Of a stretch of 64,000 nt of DNA, positions 36,471 to 46,353 are shown one piece after another. The position numbers and the translations under genes were made by a program. The DNA is taken from NCBI GenBank assembly GCA_020627705.1, contig JAHDGJ010000011.1, positions 62,001 to 126,000 on the forward strand, given 5' to 3'. The notes beneath the pieces were generated by a model, which saw nothing but the letters and a program-made list of their open reading frames with translations, was not told the DNA's origin and made no database searches. This DNA is from Saprospiraceae bacterium. Lineage in GTDB: Bacteria > Bacteroidota > Bacteroidia > Chitinophagales > Saprospiraceae. Numbering within the stretch: position 1 is the first letter of the stretch; the number at the start of each line of letters is the position of its first letter.

Positions 36471-37715
36471 CTATAATTTTTTGCCTTCATAATCCATGGG
36501 CGGTACCAACATAAGGTCGTAACTAATAATAAGTTGCTTTATTTCTTTACTCATGTTGTAGGCCATGGGGTAGAAGAGCCCTCTTTCCCTAAATACGCGC
36601 AGATCTATTACCGTCCATTTGTCTTTGTCTCCCAGAGCAACAAGATCTCTAAATGGACTTTTTTTGTCCAAGGCATAATCTGTGAGTTCACCATCTTCTT
36701 CGTAAAATCTAGAAGTAATAAACAGATGCAAACTCTGCGTGCCATTAAAATCTGCCATCTCCGAGAGGGTAGATCCCATGTCTTGGCAATCGTAGGCGGA
36801 AGTGCCTTTTGCGCCATGTAGTGATCCAAATTTCAACAGCATTTTATCAGAGTGTAAATCAAAGTTTATTTTTTTCCACTCTCGCCTTAGGTTTTCTTTG
36901 AAATGCTTTAATCGGGTACTAAAAGCAGTGTAGTATAAGCCTCTAGGACGAGCAAGAGTATAGATGTCAATTGATTTTTCGATGTCCTGAATGATTGCAA
37001 CGTTTTTTTCAAAGCCAGAGGCGACTTCCATAAAGGCAATGTAATTTTTATCCTCCGTCAGCGTCTTAAAATATTGAAAGCCACTGTTAAGTGTTTGGAG
37101 TTGATAGGATTTAATGGAGTCAACGAGTGTGCCATGGTGTTTTGCCCAGCCGAGTTGAGTCAATGAATCCATATTATTGTATAAAGCATGCATCAAGGGA
37201 ACCATACCATCGACATATTCTTGATCAAGTCCAATTATGTTCCATTTTCTATCCAAAAGGGCATCTAGAAAAGCCGCATCTTCTTTATGATCAAAAAAGG
37301 GAAGTGCTGGAAATCGATAGTCGTCGACATCATAATACCCAAACTCCTTGTGGAAAGACGAAATGCCTTTCGCGCTTTTGAGCGAGTCGGTTTGATACAC
37401 GTAATCTAGAAGATATTCTAAGCCGTGCTTTCCTACTTCAAGCGCCATGGTTCCAAAACCCAAACTGTCTAAGGAGTAGATCGTTGATTTTGTGAATTTG
37501 GAAATTTGTGGACTGTCGTGGTATTCTCCCAGGATAACAAATTGAGATTGCGCGTATTCTTTTAAAAGAAAATCGGCACCAGACCCTTGCATTTTATCAC
37601 CAGCTATTTCAAATTGAAAGGTGTTTTGCTTCGCCAATTTTAGGAAGGTAGAATCTTGGGCGAAAATCGTTTGACAAACGATGAGTATGAAAGCGATCCA
37701 CAATGATTTTTTCAT
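36471..37715 (-). CDS. Erythromycin-esterase/TIKI-like exported protein
   Basis: 414 residues with a signal peptide (to Ala-Gln at 19-20). VILGEYHDSPQISKF (Glu64, His66) and GTMALEVGKHG follow the GExH and E motifs of the EreA/ChaN/TIKI-like superfamily, which cleave esters or act as metal-dependent hydrolases. It lies 15 bases after the semialdehyde dehydrogenase stop, so it may be the last gene of the catabolic operon, though an exported hydrolase has no obvious step there. Confidence 0.7.
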   Translation of the reverse strand: MKKSLWIAFILIVCQTIFAQDSTFLKLAKQNTFQFEIAGDKMQGSGADFLLKEYAQSQFVILGEYHDSPQISKFTKSTIYSLDSLGFGTMALEVGKHGLEYLLDYVYQTDSLKSAKGISSFHKEFGYYDVDDYRFPALPFFDHKEDAAFLDALLDRKWNIIGLDQEYVDGMVPLMHALYNNMDSLTQLGWAKHHGTLVDSIKSYQLQTLNSGFQYFKTLTEDKNYIAFMEVASGFEKNVAIIQDIEKSIDIYTLARPRGLYYTAFSTRLKHFKENLRREWKKINFDLHSDKMLLKFGSLHGAKGTSAYDCQDMGSTLSEMADFNGTQSLHLFITSRFYEEDGELTDYALDKKSPFRDLVALGDKDKWTVIDLRVFRERGLFYPMAYNMSKEIKQLIISYDLMLVPPMDYEGKKL

Positions 37716-37730
37716 GGGTAGGATTTTATC

Positions 37731-39167
37731 TTAATATTGAATGCATACATTTTTTGGTTCTGTAAAAAATCGAAGGGCCTCAAATCCTCCTTCTCTACCA
37801 ACTCCAGAATTTTTTACTCCGCCAAAAGGCGTGCGTAAATCGCGATGTAACCAAGTGTTAATCCAAACGATGCCTGCATGGATTTGCTCTGCCAAGCGAT
37901 GAGCTCTACTCAAATTCTGAGTCCAAATGGTACTGGACAAACCATACATAGTCGAATTGGCATAGCGTAAGACTTCTTCCTCAGTATCGAAGGGCATTAT
38001 GCTAACCACAGGTCCAAAGATTTCCTCTTGATTGGTACGGCAATCATAGGGTAGATTTTCGATTATGGTTGGTGCGATGTACCAGCCTTCTTCGTATCCC
38101 TTGGGATGAACAGCATGTCCTCCAGTTAGTATATGTCCACCTTCTTGCTTAGCCAAGGCAATGTATGAGAGGATTTTGTCATAATGGGGTTTCGAAACGA
38201 TCGAACCCAATTTGGATTCGGGATCTGAGGGATGTCCTACTTTCATACTTTGCGTTCTTTGGACAAAGTCTTTTTTGAATCGATCGTAGATTTTTCTTTC
38301 AACAAAAATTCTTGAGCCGCAAAGGCAAATTTGTCCCTGATTTGCAAATGATGATCTTAAAGTATAGGTCAACATTTTGTCATAGTCGCAATCTGCAAAA
38401 ATTAGGTTCGGATTTTTGCCGCCTAGTTCTAAAGAAGTTTTTTTAAAAACTGGAGCAGCGGTTTTAGCAATTTCTTGCCCAACCCTGGTGCTTCCTGTAA
38501 AGGAGATTGCCTTTATTTTGGGATGTTTGGTTAACTCTTTTCCTACGCGAATTCCATCTCCGTGGACGATATTTAGTGCGCCTTTTGGTAATCCAGCTTC
38601 AATACACAATTTGGAGAGCAAATAGGCGCTCATGGGTGTAACTTCGGACGGTTTTGCTATAACCGTATTACCCGCCGCAAGGGCTGGGGCAATTTTCCAA
38701 GTAAAAAGATATAGAGGCAAGTTCCATGGCGAAATGGTAGCTACCACTCCCAATGGTTGTCTCAGGGTAAAATTAATGGCATCTACCATTTTGTGCGAAA
38801 TGGATGCAAATTGTGTAATGGCATGTGCATAAAATCTAAGATTGGCAGAAGCTCGAGGAATGTCTACTTTTTTTGCTAGCCATACCGGTTTGCCATTGTC
38901 TAAGGATTCTGCTATGGCGAGCTTTTCTAGATTGGCATCTATGAGGTCTGCAAGTTTGGTTAAAAAGGCACTGCGTTGGTCAATAGAAGATTTTGACCAA
39001 GATGCAAAGGCTTCTTCTGCTGCTTCGATGGCCAGCTCAACATCCTTCAGATTAGAATTGGGCACTTTGGCATAGGCTTTCCCCGTCGAGGGGTCAAAAA
39101 GATCTAAATATTCTTGATCAACTGAAGGAGTCAATGCTCCATTTATATAATTCGAAATTGCGGTCAT
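37731..39167 (-). CDS. amnC: Aldehyde dehydrogenase, probable 2-aminomuconic (or 2-hydroxymuconic) semialdehyde dehydrogenase
   Basis: 478 residues from the ATG at 39167 (SNYINGALTPS). An in-frame upstream start at 39215 would overlap the previous gene and add an unsupported extension, so I reject it. ALDH landmarks: SPWNLPLYLFTWKIAPALAAGNT, FTGSTRVGQ, LELGGKNPN (catalytic Glu), NQGQICLCGSR (catalytic Cys) and EEIFGPVV. The muconic semialdehyde branch is assigned from similarity and from the deaminase, decarboxylase and hydratase next to it. Product: 2-aminomuconate. Confidence 0.85.
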   Translation of the reverse strand: MTAISNYINGALTPSVDQEYLDLFDPSTGKAYAKVPNSNLKDVELAIEAAEEAFASWSKSSIDQRSAFLTKLADLIDANLEKLAIAESLDNGKPVWLAKKVDIPRASANLRFYAHAITQFASISHKMVDAINFTLRQPLGVVATISPWNLPLYLFTWKIAPALAAGNTVIAKPSEVTPMSAYLLSKLCIEAGLPKGALNIVHGDGIRVGKELTKHPKIKAISFTGSTRVGQEIAKTAAPVFKKTSLELGGKNPNLIFADCDYDKMLTYTLRSSFANQGQICLCGSRIFVERKIYDRFKKDFVQRTQSMKVGHPSDPESKLGSIVSKPHYDKILSYIALAKQEGGHILTGGHAVHPKGYEEGWYIAPTIIENLPYDCRTNQEEIFGPVVSIMPFDTEEEVLRYANSTMYGLSSTIWTQNLSRAHRLAEQIHAGIVWINTWLHRDLRTPFGGVKNSGVGREGGFEALRFFTEPKNVCIQY

Positions 39168-39177
39168 TGCAACTAAG

Positions 39178-40191
39178 TTAGGGCTTCTTTTTTTTAAGCA
39201 TATCCAAAGCCACATCTACAATCATGTCTTCTTGACCTCCTACCATTTTTCTAGATCCCAACTCTTGAAGAATAGTCCTAGTATCTAAGCCATATTTTTT
39301 AGCGGCTCGCTCAGCATGTAAAAGGAAACTAGAGTAAACGCCCGAATAACCCAAAGACAGTGTTTCGCGGTCTACTTGTACGGGCCTTTCTTGAAGTGGG
39401 CGGATGACATCATCAGCCAAATCCATCAATTGAAATAAATCCGAGTTGTGCTCGGCTCCCATTTTATTTAGATAAGCAACAAGGACTTCTAGTGGGCAAT
39501 TACCTGCCCCAGCTCCCATTCCGGCCAATGAGGCGTCCAATCGATTTGCCCCTTCTTGCAAAGCCACGATGGTATTGGAAACACCCAAAGAAAGATTATG
39601 GTGACAATGTATACCTATTTCTGTGCTAGGCTCTAAAACATCTTTAAACGCCTTGATCCGATCTGCGACCTCATCCATCAACAAGGCACCAGCCGAATCC
39701 GTTACGTAGACACAATGCGCTCCATAGTCTTCCATTAATTTGGCTTGTTTGGCCAAAGAAGTCGCATCGTTCATGTGGGCCATCATCAAAAACCCTGATA
39801 CATCCATGTCCATATTTCTGGCTGCTTCAATGTGCTGGGCTGAGATATCTGCTTCTGTGGAGTGTGTGGCTATCCTGACCGATTCTACACCAAGATCTTT
39901 GGCTCTTTTTAAATCTTTTATAGTTCCTATACCAGGAATCAGAAGGGTAGTAAGTCTAGCATGGCGTAAATGTTGTGCAATGCCTTCAAGCCATTCCCAA
40001 TCCGTATGAGCTCCGAAACCATAATTGAAACTGCCACCAGTTAAGCCATCACCATGTGCTATTTCGATAGCATCAACCTTTGCTTTGTCCAAGGCAATAG
40101 CAAGATCAAGGATCTGTTGTTTTGTATACTGGTGCTTGATCGGATGCATGCCATCTCGAAGGGTTACGTCTTGTATGTAGAGCTTATGCAT
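39178..40191 (-). CDS. mhpE: 4-hydroxy-2-oxovalerate aldolase
   Basis: 337 residues of the DmpG/BphI/MhpE family, a metal-dependent class II aldolase that gives pyruvate and acetaldehyde. The N-terminus has [16 protein letters not shown] with catalytic Arg/Asp/His positions; metal ligands are in [29 protein letters not shown] is also diagnostic. In characterised systems it channels acetaldehyde to the dehydrogenase encoded three bases upstream. Final carbon-splitting step of the meta-cleavage pathway. Confidence 0.95.
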   Translation of the reverse strand: MHKLYIQDVTLRDGMHPIKHQYTKQQILDLAIALDKAKVDAIEIAHGDGLTGGSFNYGFGAHTDWEWLEGIAQHLRHARLTTLLIPGIGTIKDLKRAKDLGVESVRIATHSTEADISAQHIEAARNMDMDVSGFLMMAHMNDATSLAKQAKLMEDYGAHCVYVTDSAGALLMDEVADRIKAFKDVLEPSTEIGIHCHHNLSLGVSNTIVALQEGANRLDASLAGMGAGAGNCPLEVLVAYLNKMGAEHNSDLFQLMDLADDVIRPLQERPVQVDRETLSLGYSGVYSSFLLHAERAAKKYGLDTRTILQELGSRKMVGGQEDMIVDVALDMLKKKKP

Positions 40192-40194
40192 GAA

Positions 40195-41124
40195 TTACAA
40201 ATTGCTAAGTTGTGCTAATTTATCTCCAGTTGCCATTGCGGCACTTGTCATAATATCCAAATTTCCCGCGTATGCTGGGAGGTAATGTCCGGCCCCGACG
40301 ACTTGTAAAAGCACGGTAGTTTTTAAGCCATAACGATGACCAAGTCCTTCTATAAAAACGGCTTTGTCTTCTGGGATTTCTTCAAATTGAACTTCTTGAT
40401 GAAGCGTATACCCAGGGACATATTTTTGCACCTCAGCGACCATTTCATTTATGCTTTCTTTGATTGCTATTTGATCTCCATTTTCACTTAAAGTGAAAAT
40501 AGTATCACGCATTACTATTGGAGGATCCGCTGGGTTAAGGATGATTAAGGCTTTTCCTTTTTCTGCACCGCCAACATCTTCAATAGCCCGTGCTGTTGTT
40601 TCAGTAAATTCGTCAATATTCACTCTAGTACCTGGACCAGCAGATTTACTAGCTATGGACGCGATGATTTCTCCGTAATGAACTTTGGTGATTCGATTAA
40701 CCGCGGCTACTATAGGGATGGTTGCTTGACCACCGCAAGTAACCATATTGACATTTTGCATGTCTTTGGTTGTATTAAAGTTTACGGGTGGTACCAAAAA
40801 AGGACCAATTGCCGCAGGGGTTAGATCAATAATTTTCTTGTCTGGATATTTTTGGACAATGCTCCAGTTTTGATGATGTGCTTTTGCTGAAGTGGCGTCA
40901 AAAATAATATCTATATCCCCCCATATATCCATTTGTTCTAAACCACTCAATCCATCAGCAGTAGTCACAAAACCCATGCGTTTGGCGCGTGCTAGTCCAT
41001 CGGAATTTGGGTCTATGCCTACCATGGCAGCCATTTCTAGGTTTGATGCATTTCTAATGATCTTTATCATTAGATCAGTGCCAATGTTTCCAGGGCCTAT
41101 AATCGCAATTTTGGCTTTTTTCAT
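40195..41124 (-). CDS. mhpF: Acetaldehyde dehydrogenase (acetylating)
   Basis: 309 residues, DmpF/BphJ/MhpF family. Rossmann start [17 protein letters not shown], catalytic cysteine in [12 protein letters not shown], and [16 protein letters not shown]. It oxidises acetaldehyde with CoA and NAD to acetyl-CoA and forms a channelling complex with the aldolase. Three-base gaps to both neighbours show a tight operon. Confidence 0.95.
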   Translation of the reverse strand: MKKAKIAIIGPGNIGTDLMIKIIRNASNLEMAAMVGIDPNSDGLARAKRMGFVTTADGLSGLEQMDIWGDIDIIFDATSAKAHHQNWSIVQKYPDKKIIDLTPAAIGPFLVPPVNFNTTKDMQNVNMVTCGGQATIPIVAAVNRITKVHYGEIIASIASKSAGPGTRVNIDEFTETTARAIEDVGGAEKGKALIILNPADPPIVMRDTIFTLSENGDQIAIKESINEMVAEVQKYVPGYTLHQEVQFEEIPEDKAVFIEGLGHRYGLKTTVLLQVVGAGHYLPAYAGNLDIMTSAAMATGDKLAQLSNL

Positions 41125-41127
41125 TGG

Positions 41128-41550
41128 TTATGCATTACTTAATGGTAAATATGCCACCGCTTTAATTTCTATCAAAAGGTTAGGATGTGGAAGTTGATGT
41201 ACCGCCACGGTTGTCCTTGTAGGACCTGTGGCATGATTGAAGAAAGAACCATATACTTTGTTATAGCCTTTAAAGTCTTTCATGTCTACAAGGAAAGTGG
41301 TGATGTCAATTACATGGCTTAAATCAGCATCCATGCTTTCCAGTAGACTTCCAATGTTTTCAATTACAGCTTTGGTTTGGGCTTCGATATCTAAAATCCA
41401 ATTTCCTTGTGCATCTTGATTGGCCCCAACATGTGTATTGTCTTTTCTTCTACTGCTCGTACCAGAGACATAAATAAAATTTCCAACCCGTTTGACATGT
41501 GGGTAATTTCCTAAAGGTTGGGCATTAGTGCTAAGTACTTTTCCTTCCAT
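41128..41550 (-). CDS. amnD: 2-aminomuconate deaminase (RidA fold)
   Basis: 140 residues of the YjgF/RidA fold. VGNFIYVSGTSSRRKDNTHVGA, then FFNHATGPTRTTVAVHQLPHP and LLIEIKAVAYLP, are close to the 2-aminomuconate deaminases AmnD/NbaF rather than to housekeeping RidA. The enzyme releases ammonia from 2-aminomuconate to give 4-oxalocrotonate. Its presence separates this operon from a catechol route and points to 3-hydroxyanthranilate or 2-aminophenol breakdown. Confidence 0.88.
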   Translation of the reverse strand: MEGKVLSTNAQPLGNYPHVKRVGNFIYVSGTSSRRKDNTHVGANQDAQGNWILDIEAQTKAVIENIGSLLESMDADLSHVIDITTFLVDMKDFKGYNKVYGSFFNHATGPTRTTVAVHQLPHPNLLIEIKAVAYLPLSNA

Positions 41551-41556
41551 TTTTTG

Positions 41557-42348
41557 TTATTTAGTAAATCCAACACGGACACTTCCAAGACCTTCGATTG
41601 ATGCTGCAAAATTATCTCCTTCCTTTATATCTACCATTGGACCTAAGGCACCAGTTAAAATAATATCACCTGCTTTGAGTGGATTGTTCATCTCGATCAT
41701 TTTGTTTGCTAACCATTGAGCTGCAAGTAGAGGGGAACCAAGGCAATTGGAACCTTTGCCCTCAGAAACTAATGCTCCTTGATTGGTCATTTTCATTTTG
41801 CAATTCAAAAGATCTAACTCTTCAAGTTTTACCTTTTGATCACCTAATACCCAATGACTAGCGCTGGCATTGTCAGCAATGGTATCCGTTATTTTTATGT
41901 CCCAATTTTGGATTCTGCTTCCTACGATTTCTATGCTGGCCTGAGCATATTCTATCGCCTCCCTTAGTACGTTTATCTCAATATACTCAGCATTCAAATC
42001 CTTTTTTAAAATAAAAGCTATTTCGGCCTCGGCTTTTGGTTGCATTAATTGCCTTACCGAGATTGTTCCATCATTTTGAATTTGAGATGCTTGCCAAAGA
42101 AGTCCAAAGTCAGGTTGATCAATTCCAAATTTTTGCTGTACTATAGGTGCGGTCAAACCAATCTTGCTTCCAACTGCGATGTCCCCTTTTTGACGACGTA
42201 TATTAGCATTGAGTGCTTGAACCTTATACGCAGCATTAAGATCTGTTTCTCCTAAAATATCTCGGATAGGGGGGCAAACCATCTTGTTTTCTTCTGCTTC
42301 TCTAAGTCTTTTTGCCGCTTCTTCAATATGCTTTTCGTTCGACATCAT
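41557..42348 (-). CDS. dmpE: 2-oxopent-4-enoate hydratase
   Basis: 263 residues of the FAH-like hydratase/decarboxylase family. KIGLTAPIVQQKFGIDQPDFGLL, QPKAEAEIAFIL (metal-binding Glu pair) and IADNASASHWVLG resemble the DmpE/MhpD hydratase more than the decarboxylase. It hydrates 2-oxopent-4-enoate (2-hydroxypenta-2,4-dienoate) to 4-hydroxy-2-oxovalerate. The related decarboxylase is the gene seven bases upstream; in characterised systems the two form a complex. Confidence 0.85.
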   Translation of the reverse strand: MMSNEKHIEEAAKRLREAEENKMVCPPIRDILGETDLNAAYKVQALNANIRRQKGDIAVGSKIGLTAPIVQQKFGIDQPDFGLLWQASQIQNDGTISVRQLMQPKAEAEIAFILKKDLNAEYIEINVLREAIEYAQASIEIVGSRIQNWDIKITDTIADNASASHWVLGDQKVKLEELDLLNCKMKMTNQGALVSEGKGSNCLGSPLLAAQWLANKMIEMNNPLKAGDIILTGALGPMVDIKEGDNFAASIEGLGSVRVGFTK

Positions 42349-42355
42349 TGGTATA

Positions 42356-43120
42356 TTAACTTACTTTAAAATCTACATCACCCAACACTCCAAATGAAGC
42401 CAATATGCTATCGTTTTTTTTGAGATATTCCGCGGAGGTCGCAGCACCTGCTAATATGAATTGCCCCGCTTCAATTTTTTGATTGTATCTCTCCATCATT
42501 TTGGAGGCTTCAACCAGTGATTCATAGGGGTTACCTAAAATTGCATCGGAATTTCCATTTTGAACAGGAGATCCATTAATTGTCATTTCGATCGCGATAT
42601 TTTTTACAGAGGTAGACGGTTCATGCCATTTTCCTAAGACAAAACCAGAAGAAGAACAATTGTCTGCTACTACATCTTCTAAAGAAAATTTAAAATTCTC
42701 ATATCTCGAATCTATTATTTCTAGAGCTCCTGCAACACCGTCTATATATTCTAATACTTCGGAAAGCTGAATGGTAGAAGTGATGTCTTTTTTTAAACGG
42801 AACGCAATTTCTGGTTCTACACGAGGGTGTATGAATTTTTCAAATCTCATTGTTCCTTTCAAACCAATCTGCATCTGATCAGTAAGGTGTCCCCAAATGA
42901 TATCATGGACGCCCATCTGTTCCATTTTGGCCTTACTTGTAAAACCAAGTTTGTATCCAATAATATTTTCTCCTCTGTCGATGCGATGTTGAATTGATTT
43001 TTTCTGAATCTCATAGGCATCAACCAAAGTAAATGATTTGAGTACACTTAGCTGAGAAGTAGCTTTGGCATTTAACGCAGCCTGATCTAAAACTGCAGCA
43101 TTGTTTGTAATAAGTTCCAT
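42356..43120 (-). CDS. dmpH: 4-oxalocrotonate decarboxylase
   Basis: 254 residues, paralogous to the following hydratase gene. KLGFTSKAKMEQMGVHDIIWG, HPRVEPEIAFRL and EIIDSRYENFKFSLEDVVADN match the DmpH/XylI/NbaG decarboxylase group. It converts 4-oxalocrotonate to 2-oxopent-4-enoate and CO2. It is the first gene of the catabolic run; 60 bases separate it from the upstream lipoprotein gene, so a promoter may lie there, though I see no convincing consensus. Confidence 0.85.
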   Translation of the reverse strand: MELITNNAAVLDQAALNAKATSQLSVLKSFTLVDAYEIQKKSIQHRIDRGENIIGYKLGFTSKAKMEQMGVHDIIWGHLTDQMQIGLKGTMRFEKFIHPRVEPEIAFRLKKDITSTIQLSEVLEYIDGVAGALEIIDSRYENFKFSLEDVVADNCSSSGFVLGKWHEPSTSVKNIAIEMTINGSPVQNGNSDAILGNPYESLVEASKMMERYNQKIEAGQFILAGAATSAEYLKKNDSILASFGVLGDVDFKVS

Positions 43121-43180
43121 TATAATAGTAAGAGGTAAAATAGAAGCGTTAAGTTACTTCGAAAGCATTAGAATTAGGGA

Positions 43181-44002
43181 TTAATCTCTAAGGTATTGGA
43201 AGAAGTCTTCGGAAACAATGCGCTCTAAAGTACTTTCTTTGCGATAAACTTGATTATAAAATGGATTGAATGCTTGTTCTCTAATCCAAGTCCCTTTATC
43301 CAACACCGTAGTAGAAATCACATGAGTATTTCCATCTTTTTTAAAGATTTTATAACTGACATTGTCACTGTTTTCGAGGCCGTTAGCACCGTATTGGTAA
43401 TACGTAGTTTTATTTTTTCTGCTGCTGTGTTTGCTTACCAATCTTTTTTGATCATCGTAAGAATAGGAGACTGTTCCATGATCTTGATATTGTATTTTCT
43501 GAACGGTAGAATCAGCATTGAAGAAATATTTGTTTTGCGAAAGTGTCTTTCCCTCTAGTTTTCTTTTGAAAGCTACGGTCATTTTTTTTGTGTTTATTTC
43601 AAAACACTCCTCAATTTTTTTGTCCGATAAAGGCTTTTTACATAGCCATCCGTCTTCAAGGAGTATATCAAAGCCTGACTCGGTAGAGTGTTGCGGAGCA
43701 TTCCAGTTCAAAGAAACTTCTTGTACTTTAGGAGGAATATACCTCAAATCTCGAAATACATAAGTGCTATACTCTTCATTTCGTTTCCATTGCCTCCATA
43801 CCTTACCATTTTCATCAATATGTTTTTTTTCTAAACAATTTTTCAGGTCTTCGGGCAATTCAAAGAGCCACTCATTTGGATGTTTCCAGGTTTCGAATTT
43901 GGGATTGACCTTGTTTAAAACCTCATTAGGGAGCGGATCATGCGAAGTAGGCAAACTGCAACCAAATAGGACAGAAACAAAAAATAGAAGGAAAGCTTTC
44001 AT
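43181..44002 (-). CDS. Hypothetical lipoprotein with YD-like segment
   Basis: 273 residues from the ATG at 44002 (MKAFLLFFVSVLFGCS), which places the lipobox correctly; a longer in-frame start overlaps the preceding gene. The mature protein is unrecognised except for a short YD/RHS-like stretch (VSYSYDDQKRLVSKHSS; TYYQYGANGLENS), which reads like one or two degenerate repeats. It follows the M14 peptidase by 11 bases. Confidence 0.6.
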   Translation of the reverse strand: MKAFLLFFVSVLFGCSLPTSHDPLPNEVLNKVNPKFETWKHPNEWLFELPEDLKNCLEKKHIDENGKVWRQWKRNEEYSTYVFRDLRYIPPKVQEVSLNWNAPQHSTESGFDILLEDGWLCKKPLSDKKIEECFEINTKKMTVAFKRKLEGKTLSQNKYFFNADSTVQKIQYQDHGTVSYSYDDQKRLVSKHSSRKNKTTYYQYGANGLENSDNVSYKIFKKDGNTHVISTTVLDKGTWIREQAFNPFYNQVYRKESTLERIVSEDFFQYLRD

Positions 44003-44013
44003 ACGCTGGAGAT

Positions 44014-46317
44014 TTATTCGAAGACGGCATTCATCAATAGTTTCTCTCCAGCAAACCAATACCCTCTAAAGACAGGATTGTCCACAAATCCTATAACTGC
44101 CCCGTTGTAATGCTGTTGTCGAACAAGGCAGGGCGAATTGGCAATAAGCTTCTCATTGCCTTTTGATACATACCCACTTTTCCTGGGCTTGTTTGTATAA
44201 TTTAGTACAACCTCGACTTTGCGGCTTTTTGGTTTTTCTAAAAAGTGCGTTCCTTGTTTGAAACTATAGTAAATGTTGTCTTCGTATCCTTTGCACAGGG
44301 GGTGATCCAAATCCATTTTGGTTTCAAAAATTGCCCCGCCGATAACATTAGCGTTTCGACTTACTTCTGTGGAGACATATTTGTACTCATCTGTTTCTGT
44401 GTCTTTTACCTTACGTTTCTTAAAAGTAATATCGAGTAAATCATGCTTTTGTGCCCATCGCAAAGCAGAGCCAAAGCAAATTAATTTGCCCCCCTTATAT
44501 ATCCACTCTTTCATAAATTCAATACGTGTAGAATCTAATTCTCCATACCTCCCATTGACCATGATCAGTGTGTTGTATTTGTTTAGTCTTTCTGAGTTTT
44601 TAAATTGATGGATGTCAATCTTAGTGATCGGAATGTTGTGCTTTTTGTCGAAATGATGCCACACTTCACCAGCATTATTAGAATACACGCCATCGCCTAC
44701 AAGAAGCGCAATTTTAGGTAGTCTTTTGTGGTCTTCATGTAAGGTGTCTTTGCGTGCAAGATACATTTTATGAAATGGGCTGCTTGTTTCTCTTTGAGAC
44801 GTTTCAAAATCTTTGGTTTTCACAGAAGTTTCTTGAGCAGAAGTTATCTGGGACAACTCAGAGGCATTGAGCGAGGTATAATTTAAATCAAATGCCATAG
44901 GCATTGTCCAAGCCGAAACATCGTAAAAAATGCTGTCACCAAATGCTGATACGGGTTCAAAAATTGTTTTTGCTAAGGTGTATTCTTTTTGATCCATAGG
45001 CACAACATAACTACCCACCGGGTAGGTTTTTTCTTTTGTGATTTCCTCAACCGTTTTGCTAAACTTTACCTTATGACTCTTTAGTCTGTCTAAGAAAAAT
45101 TGGATCTTTCTGTTGTCGTTGTCATGAAATACATAGCCCTTGATCGAGTTTTGTTGTGCCTTAATTTTTGCGTTTTTATAAAACTGCGCTTGATATTTTA
45201 TCAACTTGTCTCTCATTTTAATTGCTGCTGCTTGCGTAGAGAGACTTGTAACCACTTGATTTCTTATCGTAAATGGAAAGCTTAGGACTCCTTTATTTCT
45301 TTCTTGCAGATGACCTCTCGAACTGGCTTGCTCGAATAGGATCCCAATGGCACCATTTGCATCCGGATAGGTAGAACCTTTGCCGTAGTAGAAATCATCA
45401 AATCGCTTTTTCATAAAATATTTGGATCCTATCGCGTCCAAAGCCTTCATATGGAATTGCGCAATTTCCTCAGTTAAATCTTGGTTTCTTTGAGGTGTGT
45501 TTGGATTGGTACGGCTCGGGACACCAGGTTGAAAGAAAAAGGTCGAATTTTTACCCATTTCGTGGTGATCGGTCAACACATTGGGTTTCCAAAAATGATA
45601 ATTTTTTATTCTGCCTTTGGATTCGGGATGGACCAGCAACAGCCAATCACGATTCAAATCAAACCAATAATGGTTCGTTCGTCCTCCTGGCCACTCTTCA
45701 GAGAATTCTCGATCATTTTCATCAGGATTAAGATTAGCGCTTCTGTGCATATTTACCCATGTAGAAAACCTTTGCAAGCCGTCAGGATTATAGCAGGGAT
45801 CAATAATAACTATATCTTCCTTTAATAATTTGTCGATGGTTTTGCTTTTTCCCGCCGCCAAATAATAAGCCACTAATGCTGCAGCATTGGCACCACTGGG
45901 TTCGTTGCCATGAATGCTGTAACCTTGATACAGGACTAACGGAACATTTTTGACTATGCCTTCATCAGATATTTGAAGATGCCTTTTACGAAGAGAATCA
46001 AGATTTGATTGATTCTTGGGATGTGAAAAAATCAAGTTAATCAGTGGCCTGTTTTCGTGAGACCTTGCATATTCTTTGAGCGTTACACGGTCGCTCTTTT
46101 CAGCTAAAATCTTACAATAACCGATCAATTGATCATGCGAAATGTGCCATTCGCCAATTTGATATCCTAGGTATTCTTCTGGGGTAGGTATTTCTTCGTT
46201 GAATTCAATTTGTGGGAGATAGTAGGATAATTCTTTTTTTTGAGCAATTATATTGTTGCTCATGACTCCAAAGAAAAAAAGACATAAGCATGAGAAAAGA
46301 AAGCGTTTACTGCTCAT
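44014..46317 (-). CDS. Exported M14-family zinc carboxypeptidase-like protein
   Basis: 767 residues from the ATG at 46317, which starts a clean signal peptide (LFSCLCLFFFGVMSNNIIAQ). The M14 zinc motif HxxE is present as SIHGNEPSG (His136, Glu139), with a second ligand region LTDHHEMG and an NPDG loop (CYNPDGLQ). A C-terminal half of about 350 residues includes KIALLVGDGVYSNNAGEV, resembling a glutamine-amidotransferase-like fold. Secreted or periplasmic peptidase acting on peptides; exact specificity unclear. Divergent from a small membrane gene with only 36 bases between starts. Confidence 0.82.
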   Translation of the reverse strand: MSSKRFLFSCLCLFFFGVMSNNIIAQKKELSYYLPQIEFNEEIPTPEEYLGYQIGEWHISHDQLIGYCKILAEKSDRVTLKEYARSHENRPLINLIFSHPKNQSNLDSLRKRHLQISDEGIVKNVPLVLYQGYSIHGNEPSGANAAALVAYYLAAGKSKTIDKLLKEDIVIIDPCYNPDGLQRFSTWVNMHRSANLNPDENDREFSEEWPGGRTNHYWFDLNRDWLLLVHPESKGRIKNYHFWKPNVLTDHHEMGKNSTFFFQPGVPSRTNPNTPQRNQDLTEEIAQFHMKALDAIGSKYFMKKRFDDFYYGKGSTYPDANGAIGILFEQASSRGHLQERNKGVLSFPFTIRNQVVTSLSTQAAAIKMRDKLIKYQAQFYKNAKIKAQQNSIKGYVFHDNDNRKIQFFLDRLKSHKVKFSKTVEEITKEKTYPVGSYVVPMDQKEYTLAKTIFEPVSAFGDSIFYDVSAWTMPMAFDLNYTSLNASELSQITSAQETSVKTKDFETSQRETSSPFHKMYLARKDTLHEDHKRLPKIALLVGDGVYSNNAGEVWHHFDKKHNIPITKIDIHQFKNSERLNKYNTLIMVNGRYGELDSTRIEFMKEWIYKGGKLICFGSALRWAQKHDLLDITFKKRKVKDTETDEYKYVSTEVSRNANVIGGAIFETKMDLDHPLCKGYEDNIYYSFKQGTHFLEKPKSRKVEVVLNYTNKPRKSGYVSKGNEKLIANSPCLVRQQHYNGAVIGFVDNPVFRGYWFAGEKLLMNAVFE

Positions 46318-46353
46318 AAATCCATTATTTTGCGCCCTGAAATTAAGCAATTC

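Noticed and set aside
39168-39215. Longer start for the semialdehyde dehydrogenase
   Set aside because: It would overlap the aldolase gene end and add residues not seen in the family; the ATG at 39167 fits.
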